NCBI GenBank assembly: GCA_023411115.1
Contig: JAEYPF010000019.1
Coordinates: 62,001 to 126,000 of the forward strand
Direction: 5' to 3'
Source of the DNA: Methanobacteriota archaeon
GTDB lineage: Archaea; Methanobacteriota; Methanobacteria; Methanobacteriales; Methanobacteriaceae
Length of the DNA: 64,000 nucleotides
Shown here: positions 36,653-46,694 of the stretch, in pieces
Layout: each line of letters opens with the position of its first letter
Numbering within the stretch: position 1 is the first letter of the stretch
Program-made: the position numbers and the translations under genes
Notes under the pieces: generated by a model
Database searches by the model: none
What the model saw: only the letters and a program-made list of their open reading frames with translations
What the model was told of the DNA's origin: nothing

Positions 36653-37429
36653 CTATGATTTTAAATCCATAATTTCGCTTTTAAGCTCTTTATTAGATGT
36701 CTTAATGCCTAATTTTTTAAAATCTTTGACAACATTATCTATATCTCTATTTAAAAGCTCTTCAGAGATTGGATGATCCTTGGTCATTCCCTGTGATATA
36801 TCGATGATCACGGGTTCTCCATCTTGAATTAAAATATTGTAACTCGAAAGATCGCCATGTACAAGTCCTGCCCCTTGATATAAAAGCGTAATATTATTAA
36901 TTATCTTATTTAGAAGTTCTTCAGGGTCTGAAATATCTGAATGTCTCATGGGAAGTGCTGCATCCCCTTCTTCATCTCCGATAAACTCCATTACAAGTAC
37001 ATTGTTTTTAGCTACAATTGGTTTTGGGACTCTTACTCCAGCTTCATCCGCTCTTTGAAGGTTCCTAAATTCTTTAGTGACCCATGCATTCACAAGTTGG
37101 CGTTTATTTGTGGTTCTAACGCGGAATCGGGGATCTCCCTGAATGTAATGTTGCATCTTCTTAAAATCAGATGTTGTAACTCTGTATATTTTTACAGCTA
37201 CAAAATTGTCATTTTCATCCGCGCCTTTAAAGACATTTGCCTCTTTTCCAGTGCTTATTGCACCATTTAGCCGGTGAATATATCCGTCATTTGCGAGCTT
37301 GTAGAGTGTTTTCAGGGTTATTCTATCAAATACTTCGCTTCCAACACGTTTATCTTCAACACTCTTAATTCTTTTTTCAGACAACATTTTTTGTAAAATA
37401 TCATCTGCCTTTGATATTTTAGAACCCAT
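36653..37429 (-). CDS. rio1: RIO1-type atypical serine kinase
   Basis: A 258-residue kinase with the RIO glycine-rich loop STGKEANVF (60-68), the catalytic HGDLSSYN and the metal-binding IDISQG. The N-terminal helical region and family context favour RIO1 over RIO2. It acts in late 40S-like subunit assembly. TGAGG precedes the ATG at 37429. It is on the same strand as the aIF1A and KH genes, with short gaps, and likely forms one operon. Confidence 0.95.
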   Translation of the reverse strand: MGSKISKADDILQKMLSEKRIKSVEDKRVGSEVFDRITLKTLYKLANDGYIHRLNGAISTGKEANVFKGADENDNFVAVKIYRVTTSDFKKMQHYIQGDPRFRVRTTNKRQLVNAWVTKEFRNLQRADEAGVRVPKPIVAKNNVLVMEFIGDEEGDAALPMRHSDISDPEELLNKIINNITLLYQGAGLVHGDLSSYNILIQDGEPVIIDISQGMTKDHPISEELLNRDIDNVVKDFKKLGIKTSNKELKSEIMDLKS

Positions 37430-37519
37430 TAACCTCACAGCACACATTTTAGTTATTTCGGTAAAATTAAAGCATTAAAACAATTATAAGTTAATATAAT
37501 GACTAAAATTTATTAGAGA

Positions 37520-37825
37520 TTATAAGTTAAGATAACCTCTACGTTCGAGCCAGTTGGCCTCTGTTCTTGTATATCTCCATATAACATCTGCTTTTTCATC
37601 ACTCTGGAATTCCCATGGCTTTACAAGAACTACGTCTCCTTCTCTTATCCAGATTCTCTTTTTCATTTTTCCAGGTATTCTGGAAAGTCTAATTTTTCCG
37701 TCGGCACATCTGACCTTTAACTTACCATGACCCAATATTTGTTCAACTACGCCTGGTATTTCCCCCTTTCTTGGAGACCTTACTCTTCTAACTTGTTGTG
37801 TATCTTGTCCGTGTCCTCTTCTCAA
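37520..37825 (-). CDS. eif1A: Translation initiation factor 1A
   Basis: A 101-residue aIF1A with the OB fold: VRRVRSPRKGEIPGVVEQILG and LKVRCADGKIRLSRIPGKMKKRIWIREGDVVLV. It lacks the long eukaryotic tails. It binds the A site of the small subunit during initiation. GGAGG precedes the ATG. It begins the run of translation and ribosome-assembly genes on this strand. Confidence 0.96.
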   Translation of the reverse strand: MRRGHGQDTQQVRRVRSPRKGEIPGVVEQILGHGKLKVRCADGKIRLSRIPGKMKKRIWIREGDVVLVKPWEFQSDEKADVIWRYTRTEANWLERRGYLNL

Positions 37826-38261
37826 ATACTCTCCTCCTTTAGTTTAAATTTTTAGCTAAAATTTCATAGTTTATAATAAATAAGATTAAATTCATATAAA
37901 TACTAGTAATATTCCAGATTCACCAAGCGTTTTTTTGGAAAATCAAGTGATTTTATTAGTAAAATAATCATCTATTTCTTACAGTGAATTATATGTGTAT
38001 TATGATATATAAAATAGTCCCATCAAAATTATTGAAATGAAAACTATTTTTGCATGAAATTTTGATCGTTTTTTATAGAAAATCTAAATAATTGATCAGG
38101 GCACTGTATAAAATGAATCCCATATACATATAATCAACAAATTTTCTCATTACTTTCTTTAAATTAAAGTGCCAAGTGATAAATATATTAAAATTAATTA
38201 AGCTAATAGAATAATTTTAAGATCATTTACAATTTACGATTATTTTATCAAAGTGATTTAA
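37826..38261. other. Long AT-rich divergent promoter region
   Basis: About 436 bases between aIF1A (minus) and moeA (plus). No ORF, RNA or repeat is recognisable. It must carry both divergent promoters. Confidence 0.5.
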
Positions 38262-39476
38262 ATGGGAACAGAATTCTTGAAGATAATGGACAGCGAAGAT
38301 GTACAGGCTATAATCAATGAACTTCCTGTTAAAAGGAAAATTGAAAGAGTACTCTTAAAAGATGCATATAGGCGAGTACTGGCAGGGGATATACATGCCA
38401 CAATAGATCTCCCGCCATTTAATAGAGTATCAAGGGACGGGTATGCAGTTAAAGCAGAAGATACATTTAGAGCTTCTGAAGATGATCCTGTAGTTTTAAG
38501 ATTGATCGATGCTGTAGGGGCAGGAGATAAACCTGAAAAAGAAGTGAAAACTGGAACATGTATTGAAGTGGGCACTGGTGCTCCAGTTCCAGAAGGTGCA
38601 GATGCCGTGGTTATGGTTGAATTCACTGAAAATGTAGATGGAAATGTACAGATACGCAAAAGTGCAGCTATTGGACAATGGATAGCATCTAAAGGTTCTG
38701 ATGTATCCAAGGGAGATTTTCTTCTATCTTCAGGTACCTTACTTACTCATGATAAAGTTGGAGTTTTAGGCGCTATAGGAATGGGAGAAGTACCTGTTTT
38801 TCGAAAACCGAGAGTTGCAGTGATATCAACTGGAAATGAGATAATAGAATACGATGAAAAGATGGAATATGGTAAAATATATGACATAAATTCGCAAACT
38901 ATTGCAAATGCAGTAAAATCATGTGGATGTACTCCAGTATATTCTGGAATTGCAAAAGATGATTATGAAGATATTAAAACCAGTATAGAACAGCATCTAG
39001 ACGCAGAAGTGATAATAACTTCTGGCGGGACATCTGCAGGTGCTGGAGATGTCCTTAAAGTGGTTTTGGATGATATTGGTGAAGTTTTTGTCCATGGAAT
39101 AGCACTAAAACCAGGTAAACCCACCATAGTTGGGAAAATTAATGATAAACCTGTTTTTGGGCTTCCAGGTTATCCTGCAGCGGCTTTAACAGTTTTCCAT
39201 GTTATGGTGGCTCCATTTTTGCGAAAATTGGCCTGCAGAGATCGCAGGAAATCTGATGTTTTGAAACTTAAAATATCAAGAAGATATCATTCTTCAAGGG
39301 GAAGGCACCAATATGTTCTTGTTAAGATCGAAAATGACATGGCCCATCCTATATTAAAAGATTCTGGAGCAATAACAGCTATTGCAGAAGCTGATGGATA
39401 TTTTGAGATTAAGAAAAATGTAGAAATAGTCCCTGAAGGAAGTGAAATCGAGGTTGTCCTTTTAGAAAGCGGATAA
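38262..39476 (+). CDS. moeA: Molybdopterin molybdotransferase
   Basis: A 404-residue MoeA: DLPPFNRVSRDGYAVKAEDT, EVGTGAPVPEGADAVVMVE, VISTGNEIIE, TSGGTSAGAGDVLKV and GLPGYPAAALTVF. It inserts molybdate or tungstate in molybdopterin. AGTGAT precedes the ATG. It is monocistronic, converging on the DUF1724 regulator. With moaA and possibly the MoaD-like carrier it is part of a scattered molybdopterin pathway that would serve formylmethanofuran dehydrogenase. Confidence 0.95.
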   Translation: MGTEFLKIMDSEDVQAIINELPVKRKIERVLLKDAYRRVLAGDIHATIDLPPFNRVSRDGYAVKAEDTFRASEDDPVVLRLIDAVGAGDKPEKEVKTGTCIEVGTGAPVPEGADAVVMVEFTENVDGNVQIRKSAAIGQWIASKGSDVSKGDFLLSSGTLLTHDKVGVLGAIGMGEVPVFRKPRVAVISTGNEIIEYDEKMEYGKIYDINSQTIANAVKSCGCTPVYSGIAKDDYEDIKTSIEQHLDAEVIITSGGTSAGAGDVLKVVLDDIGEVFVHGIALKPGKPTIVGKINDKPVFGLPGYPAAALTVFHVMVAPFLRKLACRDRRKSDVLKLKISRRYHSSRGRHQYVLVKIENDMAHPILKDSGAITAIAEADGYFEIKKNVEIVPEGSEIEVVLLESG

Positions 39477-39489
39477 ATGGACTTCAAGG

Positions 39490-40278
39490 TTAAATATCAT
39501 TTAATTCTTCAGCTTGATTAAGATAGTAATTAAATAATTTATTTCCCCATTTAATTGATTCTTCAGTTTCACTCATTAGATAACTGGGGAAATCCTGTTT
39601 TTCATTTAGTTCGGGTAATTTAAGAAGCAAGAAATTGTCTGTAACAATTAAAACTAATTTTAGGTCTTCTTTTATTTTCCAGAGTTTTATCTTTTCTATG
39701 GTATTATTTTCAAAATCCAGTACTTCATTTAGAGTATTGTCAGCTAAGATAATGTGTATATTATCTTTTTCATTTGCTACCTTAAGTTCATCATAAATAA
39801 TTAATGGAGAAATAATGCCTTTTATAACTTTGGACTTACAAAACAATTCTTTAAAGATGAATTGGCCTAAAGAATCTAAAATTGGGGAATTTATGACTTT
39901 AAAGTCACCTAAGCATTCAATTTGATCAATTAACTCTTCTGGAATTTCCTTTAATTCATGGTCCAACCAGAACTCTTTATGTTTTTTTATTAAAGAAAAT
40001 GAATTTATCATATCTATGAGGATAATTGCAATCATTTCACCAGTTTGTGATAGTGAATAGCTTTGAAATTCTCTAATTATAAGATCTCTACTTTCTAACT
40101 GGCTCATGCTATGTAAAATAGATGAAGATCTCATATGGACTTCATCCTTTAGATCGCCTAGCTTTTTTTGTCCTTCTTTTAGACTTATGATTATTTTCGA
40201 TCTAATATCTGAGGATGTTATAAACTTTAAATCATCCTTTATTTCGCCGTAGAGTTCGAAAATATCCTCTGAACTCAT
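39490..40278 (-). CDS. Winged-helix regulator with DUF1724 (FilR1-like) domain
   Basis: A 262-residue protein: an N-terminal ArsR-like winged helix (residues about 15-85, IISLKEGQKKLGDLKDEVHMRSSSILHSMSQLESRDLI) and a C-terminal DUF1724 sensor domain. This architecture is typical of a large methanogen regulator family (COG4742), of which Methanothrix FilR1/2 are examples. The ligand is unknown. It is convergent with moeA; its control targets are not apparent. Confidence 0.88.
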   Translation of the reverse strand: MSSEDIFELYGEIKDDLKFITSSDIRSKIIISLKEGQKKLGDLKDEVHMRSSSILHSMSQLESRDLIIREFQSYSLSQTGEMIAIILIDMINSFSLIKKHKEFWLDHELKEIPEELIDQIECLGDFKVINSPILDSLGQFIFKELFCKSKVIKGIISPLIIYDELKVANEKDNIHIILADNTLNEVLDFENNTIEKIKLWKIKEDLKLVLIVTDNFLLLKLPELNEKQDFPSYLMSETEESIKWGNKLFNYYLNQAEELNDI

Positions 40279-40551
40279 ATATCCACCTTTCTTTTAGACT
40301 GCAATTATTGTTATACTTGAATCTGTATGTTTTTACTATTACATGCCCATATTTAAAATAGTTTGGAAAGAATGAAAATTGTATTATGATTTTTAAAATA
40401 GTTTATGTTAAATGAAACTATATCATCCATACTTTAAAATGAAATAAAACTCGATTTAATATCGCTGAATTAAAGATTATGCACATATTAGCTTAAAAAT
40501 TAGTTTTAAAATAGAATATATGTATAAAATTAGATATTAGGGTTTAAACAG

Positions 40552-41028
40552 TTATATACTAATATCTACTTTATTTATTTCATTTATAATATCTGCATCG
40601 GTTTTATTGTTGCTTTTTGTTATTGCAATGGTCTTGATCACATTTCCGCCATGGTCTTCAACTTCTTTACTGATTAATTGAAGCATGTTTTTGTAGTTGT
40701 CCCCACCGAGTGTTACAAAGAGAACAACATCTTTTCCTCTAATTTCAAAATTTTTTATAACAGTATTAATTGCAGGAGCAGGTTTTCCAGCCCATGTTGG
40801 AGTTCCCAGAAAGATTGTATCATAATCAGCAATATTTATTGTATCTGGGTCTATTTGGGTAGTTTTCATACTTCTTGCATCCATTGCTGCTCTTATCCAA
40901 CCTAAGAGTCCCTTTCTATTTTTAAGATCTTTAATTTCAACTATTTTAGAGGATGTTTTGTCCGCAATTGCTTTTGCAGCTACCTCAGTTTTTCTAGTCC
41001 TTGAATAGTATAGAACAATTGATTTCAA
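40552..41028 (-). CDS. Flavodoxin
   Basis: A 158-residue flavodoxin-fold protein. IVLYYSRTRKTEVAAKAIA is the FMN phosphate loop (SRTRKT), FLGTPTWAGKPAPAI contacts the isoalloxazine, and FVTLGGDNYKN is the second loop. It is an FMN electron carrier or a quinone-reductase relative. There is no RBS beyond a weak GGGAG. Monocistronic, between the DUF1724 regulator and an unknown protein. Confidence 0.9.
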   Translation of the reverse strand: MKSIVLYYSRTRKTEVAAKAIADKTSSKIVEIKDLKNRKGLLGWIRAAMDARSMKTTQIDPDTINIADYDTIFLGTPTWAGKPAPAINTVIKNFEIRGKDVVLFVTLGGDNYKNMLQLISKEVEDHGGNVIKTIAITKSNNKTDADIINEINKVDISI

Positions 41029-41282
41029 ATTTACAACTCCCTTCCAGTTTAAAGTTTCATTTTAAACCTTTATATGAACATCAATATTTATATTTTTTAA
41101 AAATAAATTATTTTGTTATAAAAATTAAGTTTAAAAGTGTTAAAAAATATTTTTAAAACTTAAAAAATGTTTAATATTACTATTTATATTAAAAAAGTAG
41201 TAGTAACTGTATTATGTCATAAATAGTATTTATGGTCATTTATTTGAAATAATAAAAGAAATATGGTTAAATATTTCTATAC

Positions 41283-42035
41283 TTAAGAAGCAATGTAGTC
41301 ATTTGTTGTCTGCAAGGATTTAACGATGATATTTGAATTATTTTTCAGCACAAACTCACTTAGCCCTATATGGGAATAAGGATTACCCCAGTCATATGTA
41401 TAACCTAGTCGTGTCCATGGATACTTTTTAGGGAAATAGGAATAAATTATATTGTCATTGAACCATTGCTCATAAGAAGGGTCAACTGAGCTTGGAAAAT
41501 CTAGCTGTACAGTCGTATCATTAATCTCATTGTCTGGCGTTGGCCTAAAAAGGTCCTGTGGTTTTACCCAAATTTCTGCAAAGTAATTATCCTTTGAATC
41601 TGCAGGTAAACCTAAAAGCTGTGCAACCCTCAATCTGCTATACTGCTTAGAGACTGGATGGGATTTAAAGAAGTTTTTTAACTCCGGTACAACTGTAACC
41701 CATGTTTCGCCCCAGTAAGTAGTTACATTTTCTCCAACAGGATAACTAGAATAATGATTAGTCCATACAACGACTAAAACTCTTTTATTACTACCATTTC
41801 CTTGCCAGATCAAATTGGTGTTATTTTCAGTAATGGGTGTTAGATGGGAATCAATTTCGCTGTTATCTGCAATCATGGCATCGTCAATGGCATTTATATA
41901 AGTTTGATTAAGTTCATCAGTCACGGCAGGCACACCAGTAAAATAAGAGGGGTCTCCATTAATTAAAAAGCCAAAAAGCACCCCTATCACAAAAACAGAT
42001 ACAAATAAAACATAGTTACGATTTTTATTCATCAA
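41283..42035 (-). CDS. Conserved membrane-anchored protein of unknown function
   Basis: A 250-residue protein with one N-terminal hydrophobic segment (VLFVSVFVIGVLFGFLI) acting as signal anchor and an extracellular domain with many Asn-X-Ser/Thr sites. Its body is Trp- and Tyr-rich (ETWVTVVPELKNFF, NDNIIYSYFPKKYPWTRLGYTYDWG). I do not recognise a family or catalytic motif. The compact, well-composed sequence argues for a real and folded domain. Monocistronic. Confidence 0.72.
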   Translation of the reverse strand: MMNKNRNYVLFVSVFVIGVLFGFLINGDPSYFTGVPAVTDELNQTYINAIDDAMIADNSEIDSHLTPITENNTNLIWQGNGSNKRVLVVVWTNHYSSYPVGENVTTYWGETWVTVVPELKNFFKSHPVSKQYSRLRVAQLLGLPADSKDNYFAEIWVKPQDLFRPTPDNEINDTTVQLDFPSSVDPSYEQWFNDNIIYSYFPKKYPWTRLGYTYDWGNPYSHIGLSEFVLKNNSNIIVKSLQTTNDYIAS

Positions 42036-42199
42036 AATACCTCAACACGCTATCTAAAGATATTTTCATTCACACACTATTAATCTTTTCCAACAAGCTA
42101 CAGCCAGTATCAGCTCTTAGCATGTTACCTGTTTCATATGATGTCCTGTCAATATTGATATGAATAAGTAAAATAAGTTGAATTATTTAAAAATCAAAA

Positions 42200-42982
42200 T
42201 TATAGAGATTTTAATATAAAACTAATCATTTCATCTAGATCTGTAAAAGTATCTTTGTTTTCAAGTTCTGAAACTGCAGGGCGTTTAACCAGCACTACAT
42301 CAATTCCAAGTTCCAATGCAGCATCAATTTTAGTTCTGGTTCCGCCAGTTTCCCCACTTTCCTTTGTTATAATTAGGGATATTTTATATTCTTCCATTAA
42401 AGCCCTGTTAAATTCTTTAGAAAAAACTCCCTGCATTGCTATTATATTTTCCTGTTTTAATCCCAAATCAAGACATTTTTGAATAGAATCGAGGGATGGA
42501 AGTACCCTTGCAAATACCCTTGAGGAATCAACTTCATTTAAAATAGATTTCAGTGTTAAAACACCAGCTAAATGAAGTATATTATCCTGGTTTTTTGTTA
42601 TCTCTAAAGCTTTAGAAGCAGCGTTTTCAAATGAGGGTACTTTATGAATGAGATTATTATCATTTAAAACTTCTCGCGGTCTTTCAAACCTTACGTATTT
42701 TATTGCAACGGTTTCGGATGCTTTTATCGCATTTCTTGTTGCAGCGGCAGCGAAAGGATGGGTAGCATCCACCAAAATATCTATTTCCTCTGCTTTAATC
42801 ACTTCAATTAATTCTTCTTCTGTAAGTCCTTTAGAAATTACCTTATCTGCGCCGGCTGCTTCTGCAATGTCTGCACCGTATGATGTGGTTGTTGTAGCCA
42901 GTATATTGGAATTTCCAGTACTTTTTAGCTTTTTTATGATTCTGGCAGCATCTTTTGTACCTGCCATTACCATAATGTTCAT
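42200..42982 (-). CDS. cbiJ: Precorrin-6x/cobalt-precorrin-6A reductase (CobK/CbiJ)
   Basis: A 260-residue reductase with MVMAGTKDAARIIKKL, DATHPFAAAATRNAI and TKESGETGGTRTKIDAALELGI, the CobK marks. It reduces the corrin ring in anaerobic cobalamin synthesis, which makes the methyl-transfer cofactor. GGAGAGG precedes the ATG at 42982. It overlaps the P-type ATPase gene by four bases (ATGA). Confidence 0.93.
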   Translation of the reverse strand: MNIMVMAGTKDAARIIKKLKSTGNSNILATTTTSYGADIAEAAGADKVISKGLTEEELIEVIKAEEIDILVDATHPFAAAATRNAIKASETVAIKYVRFERPREVLNDNNLIHKVPSFENAASKALEITKNQDNILHLAGVLTLKSILNEVDSSRVFARVLPSLDSIQKCLDLGLKQENIIAMQGVFSKEFNRALMEEYKISLIITKESGETGGTRTKIDAALELGIDVVLVKRPAVSELENKDTFTDLDEMISFILKSL

Positions 42983-45510
42983 TTTATATACCTCTCCGCC
43001 AGCCAATCACTTACAAGAATCAGGGAAGAAACTGCAATAATTATAATCCAATCGATTGGGGATAATGCAGTTGTTCTGAATACTCCTTGAAGGAATGGAA
43101 TATATATAACGGCTAATTGCAGTAAAAATGATGTTGCCACTGCTATGATTAAAAACTTGTTTGAAATATTCTTAAACTTCTCAGCTCTACAATTAAACAC
43201 GTTAAATATCTGGAACATGACAAACACGGTAAATGCTATAGTTGTAGCTTTTACAACACTTGCTCCGTTTGTAAGTTCTAAATAATAGAGCACTAATGTT
43301 CCTACGGTCATTACTACTCCTGCAGTGATTATCTTAAGCAGATTCTTCCGAGGTATTATCTCCTCTTTCAGTGGAGCACGTTCCATAACGTTCTTCTCAG
43401 GAGGTTCGACTCCAAGAGACTGTGCGGGTGGTCCATCCATGATGATGTTTATCCAGAGAACCTGAATTGGATTAAAAGGCACTGGAAGACCCATAACTGA
43501 TGCAGAGGTAATGGTAAGTATTGCACCTATGTTGGTTGAAAGCTGGAATCTAACGAACCTTCTAATGTTATCAAATATTATACGTCCTTCTTCAACTGCT
43601 CTAACGATGGTGGCGAAGTTATCGTCCTGTAAAAGCATGTCTGCTGATTCTTTAGCGACATCAGTACCACTTCCCATTGCCACTCCAATGGCAGCTTTTT
43701 TAAGAGCAGGGGCATCATTTACACCGTCTCCAGTCATTGATGTAATGTTGCCTTTCTCTTTAAGAGCTTCAACAATCCTCACTTTCTGCTCAGGGAAAAC
43801 CCTTGCATAAACCTGAACATTATCAACAATCCTTTCAAATTCAGCATCACTGAGTTTATCAAGTTCAGAACCAGTAAGGACCATACCGTCTGTGAGAATT
43901 CCAATTTCTTTTCCTATGGCTGCAGCAGTATCTTCGTGGTCTCCTGTTATCATTACAACTTTAATTCCTGCTTTCATACAGGTTGCAACGGCTTCTTTGG
44001 CTTCTTGTCTTGGTGGATCCATCATTCCCACTAAACCAACAAAAATCAGGTTTTCTTCTACTTTATCCTTATCAACATTATCTAAATCACTTTCTTCAGG
44101 GGCAAGTTTTTTATAGGCAAGAGCTAGAACACGGAGGGCTTTGCCAGTCATATCCTTTAAATCGTTTAATATAATTTCTTTATCCTGTTTAGTAAGCTTT
44201 TGGACTCTTTCATCTTTTTCAACCCATAAACATCTTTCTAAAACGATTTCAGGCGCTCCTTTAACCAGTACATATTTAGTCCCGTCAAAATCGTTTACTG
44301 TGGTCATCCTTTTTCTAACACTATCCAGGGGTATTTCAAGTAATCTAGGATATCTTTTCTCGAGTTCTGGCCTTGAATATCCGCTTTCTTCAGCGTAAAT
44401 TAACATGGCTCCATCTGTGGGGTCCCCAATAATTTTGCCTTTATTTAAAGAAGAATTGTTACATAATGCTGAAATCTCAAAAGCTTTTTCAGGGGCAGTA
44501 ATATGGGTTTCTCTCACGGTCATTTTATTTTTGGTGAGTGTACCTGTTTTATCGGTACATATAACATTACAGGACCCAAGTGTCTCTACTGCTAGAAGTT
44601 TTCTAACTACTGCATTACTTTTTGCCATTCTTTGCATTCCAAGGGCAAGTGTAAGTGTTAAAATTGCAGGAAGACCTTCTGGAACAGCTGCAACTGCTAA
44701 AGAAATAGCTGTTAAAAATGTTTCAACTATTGGAAGTCCCTGTAAATACTGTAAAACAAATACCACTGAACAGACTACCAGTGCAAGAATTCCCAAGTTT
44801 CTTCCAAGGCGCCCTATCTTTTGATGTAAAGGTGTATCCTCTTCTTCTTCCTGTATTAACTCTGCTATTTTACCTATGGCAGTATCCATACCTATCGCTA
44901 CTACAACACCTTTTCCTCTACCAGATGCTACATCGGTTTCCATAAAGACTAAATTACTTGTTTCATCTTCACCTTCAAGGACTTCGGGATGTTTTTTATC
45001 TGGGAGTGACTCTCCAGTAAGGGCAGATTCATCTACTTTTAAATCAGAACTCTCTATTATCCTTAAATCTGCAGGGATATTGTCTCCTTCTTCAATGATA
45101 ACGATATCTCCAGGTGTTAGTTCCCCTGCAAGTATTTTCTGTTCCTTACCATCTCGAATTACCACAGCTTCATTAGAAATAAGCCCTTTAAGTTTTTCCA
45201 TGGCTTTTTCAGCCCGGTATTCCTGCACAAATCCAACAACGGCATTTATAACTACAACAATCAGAATAACAATTGCATCAATTGTATCTCCAACGAAATA
45301 TGCTGCTATAGCAGCAAATATTAGTATAATTATAAGTATCTCTTTAAACTGCCCGAGAAAAAGACTGATTGGGCCAGCCTTCTCTTTTTCCACCAATTCG
45401 TTCAGTCCAAATTTAAGATTACGTTTTTTGGCCTCTTCTGTACTCAAACCCTTTGTACTTGATTCCAGAGTTTTTAAAGTTTCATCTGCACTTAAATTTT
45501 GCCACTTCAT
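42979..45510 (-). CDS. Cation-translocating P-type ATPase (type II, Ca2+/H+-like)
   Basis: An 843-residue P2/P3-like ATPase with the phosphorylation motif DKTGTLTKNK (Asp about 318), TGES, KGAPE and TGDGVNDAPALK, and about ten membrane helices. AVPEGLPAILT in M4 is the SERCA/PMR-type cation site. The substrate is probably Ca2+ or Mg2+; the N-terminal cation ATPase domain is present and no heavy-metal domain occurs. It precedes and overlaps the cbiJ gene. Confidence 0.93.
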   Translation of the reverse strand: MKWQNLSADETLKTLESSTKGLSTEEAKKRNLKFGLNELVEKEKAGPISLFLGQFKEILIIILIFAAIAAYFVGDTIDAIVILIVVVINAVVGFVQEYRAEKAMEKLKGLISNEAVVIRDGKEQKILAGELTPGDIVIIEEGDNIPADLRIIESSDLKVDESALTGESLPDKKHPEVLEGEDETSNLVFMETDVASGRGKGVVVAIGMDTAIGKIAELIQEEEEDTPLHQKIGRLGRNLGILALVVCSVVFVLQYLQGLPIVETFLTAISLAVAAVPEGLPAILTLTLALGMQRMAKSNAVVRKLLAVETLGSCNVICTDKTGTLTKNKMTVRETHITAPEKAFEISALCNNSSLNKGKIIGDPTDGAMLIYAEESGYSRPELEKRYPRLLEIPLDSVRKRMTTVNDFDGTKYVLVKGAPEIVLERCLWVEKDERVQKLTKQDKEIILNDLKDMTGKALRVLALAYKKLAPEESDLDNVDKDKVEENLIFVGLVGMMDPPRQEAKEAVATCMKAGIKVVMITGDHEDTAAAIGKEIGILTDGMVLTGSELDKLSDAEFERIVDNVQVYARVFPEQKVRIVEALKEKGNITSMTGDGVNDAPALKKAAIGVAMGSGTDVAKESADMLLQDDNFATIVRAVEEGRIIFDNIRRFVRFQLSTNIGAILTITSASVMGLPVPFNPIQVLWINIIMDGPPAQSLGVEPPEKNVMERAPLKEEIIPRKNLLKIITAGVVMTVGTLVLYYLELTNGASVVKATTIAFTVFVMFQIFNVFNCRAEKFKNISNKFLIIAVATSFLLQLAVIYIPFLQGVFRTTALSPIDWIIIIAVSSLILVSDWLAERYIK

Positions 45511-45705
45511 CGTAACACGTCTCTTTTGATAATCAATTAAATTGAATTTATTAATATTTGATTTTTATTTTTGTTGATATTTTGTAAAAAAGTCGCTTTT
45601 AGCTTTTTAAACACTTAAATTTTACTGTTTTTCATAATATTTTTCAAGTTGTATAGTAGTTTAAATCATAATATATAATTAATTAATCAGTTTAAAATGA
45701 AATGG

Positions 45706-46095
45706 TTACTTTTTATATGATGCCTTAAAAAAAGTCGCTTTTTTATAATTTATAAGTTTCATTTTGCTTGAATTTACAGAATCAGTTGAAAATGGTTTTA
45801 TTATAAGGTCTGCACCAGTTTTTTCCGCAATGATCATAAGATGAGGCATCAATTCTGGTTGAGGTCTTACAGAATAAATGAGAGATGATCCATTATATAT
45901 TTTTAAGTCAGGATTAACAATATCATCTTTAATTATTTTCTCATGAGAAGGTTTAATATCTGTCATGACAATAGTGGAATTAAGGTTTTCTTCCAAGATC
46001 GAGGCAACCATATGGAATTTTCCAGCGCCTACCTCGACTATCTTATCTGCATTACTATAGTTATTGATGATATATTGAGTAAAGTCTTTCCACAT
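45706..46095 (-). CDS. UPF0146 family protein
   Basis: A 129-residue protein with a SAM-methyltransferase-like core (KIVEVGAGKFHMVASIL, then VMTDIKP) but short for an active methyltransferase. It is the UPF0146 family of Euryarchaeota. I use the second in-frame ATG (46095, MWKDF), which matches the family N-terminus as I recall it; the ATG at 46116 would overlap the divergent rimI start. Function unknown. Confidence 0.83.
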   Translation of the reverse strand: MWKDFTQYIINNYSNADKIVEVGAGKFHMVASILEENLNSTIVMTDIKPSHEKIIKDDIVNPDLKIYNGSSLIYSVRPQPELMPHLMIIAEKTGADLIIKPFSTDSVNSSKMKLINYKKATFFKASYKK

Positions 46096-46114
46096 TTTTA
46101 CCACGGAGATATTC

Positions 46115-46549
46115 ATGATAATAAGAGAGTTTAAACGTCCAGATGTTAAAAGAGTTCTGGAAATTGAAATGAATTCATTTAAAGATCCATATCCTGCTAG
46201 TATTCTTATAGATATTTATAACTTAGGGGCAGGATTTTTAGTTGCCCAACAAGATAATATTGTTGTAGGATATATTATATTTTGGATCAGGTATGAAGAT
46301 GAAGGTCATATAATTTCACTTGCAGTTGATAAAGATTATAGAAGAATGGGCATAGGAGCAGAACTAGTAGAATATGCCATAGATATCTTCAGAAAATGTA
46401 ACATAAGAGAAATTAAGCTTGAAGTGCGAATTGGAAATAAGGGAGCAAGAGAATTCTACACGAAATTAGGTTTTAAAGAAAAAGAAGTCTTTAAAAACTA
46501 TTATGAAGATGGGGAGGATGCTGTAATTATGAAAAAACCCATGGAGTAA
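46115..46549 (+). CDS. rimI: Ribosomal protein alanine N-acetyltransferase, RimI-like
   Basis: A 144-residue GNAT protein: IISLAVDKDYRRMGIGAELVEYAI holds the acetyl-CoA loop (RRMGIG), and KLEVRIGNKGAREFYTKLGFKE the C-terminal motif. Archaeal relatives act as N-terminal acetyltransferases of the Ard1/RimI type. GGAG lies 6 bases upstream of the ATG. It is divergent from the UPF0146 gene with only 19 bases between the starts used here. Confidence 0.92.
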   Translation: MIIREFKRPDVKRVLEIEMNSFKDPYPASILIDIYNLGAGFLVAQQDNIVVGYIIFWIRYEDEGHIISLAVDKDYRRMGIGAELVEYAIDIFRKCNIREIKLEVRIGNKGAREFYTKLGFKEKEVFKNYYEDGEDAVIMKKPME

Positions 46550-46694
46550 CTTTTGATATTGGTCCTCCAAAACTACAAAACTAAATACTATAAGATCAAA
46601 TGTCATAAAGGCAATTATTAACTCAAATAGATTCAATTTTTTAATTAACACTAATTTAAATTATTAGATTAATTCACGATTACACGGTGATGAA

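Noticed and set aside
40297..40310. Sulfur palindrome before the DUF1724 regulator (GCAATTATTGTTAT)
   Set aside because: Only one half-site (GTTAT) matches; single halves are expected by chance in AT-rich DNA.
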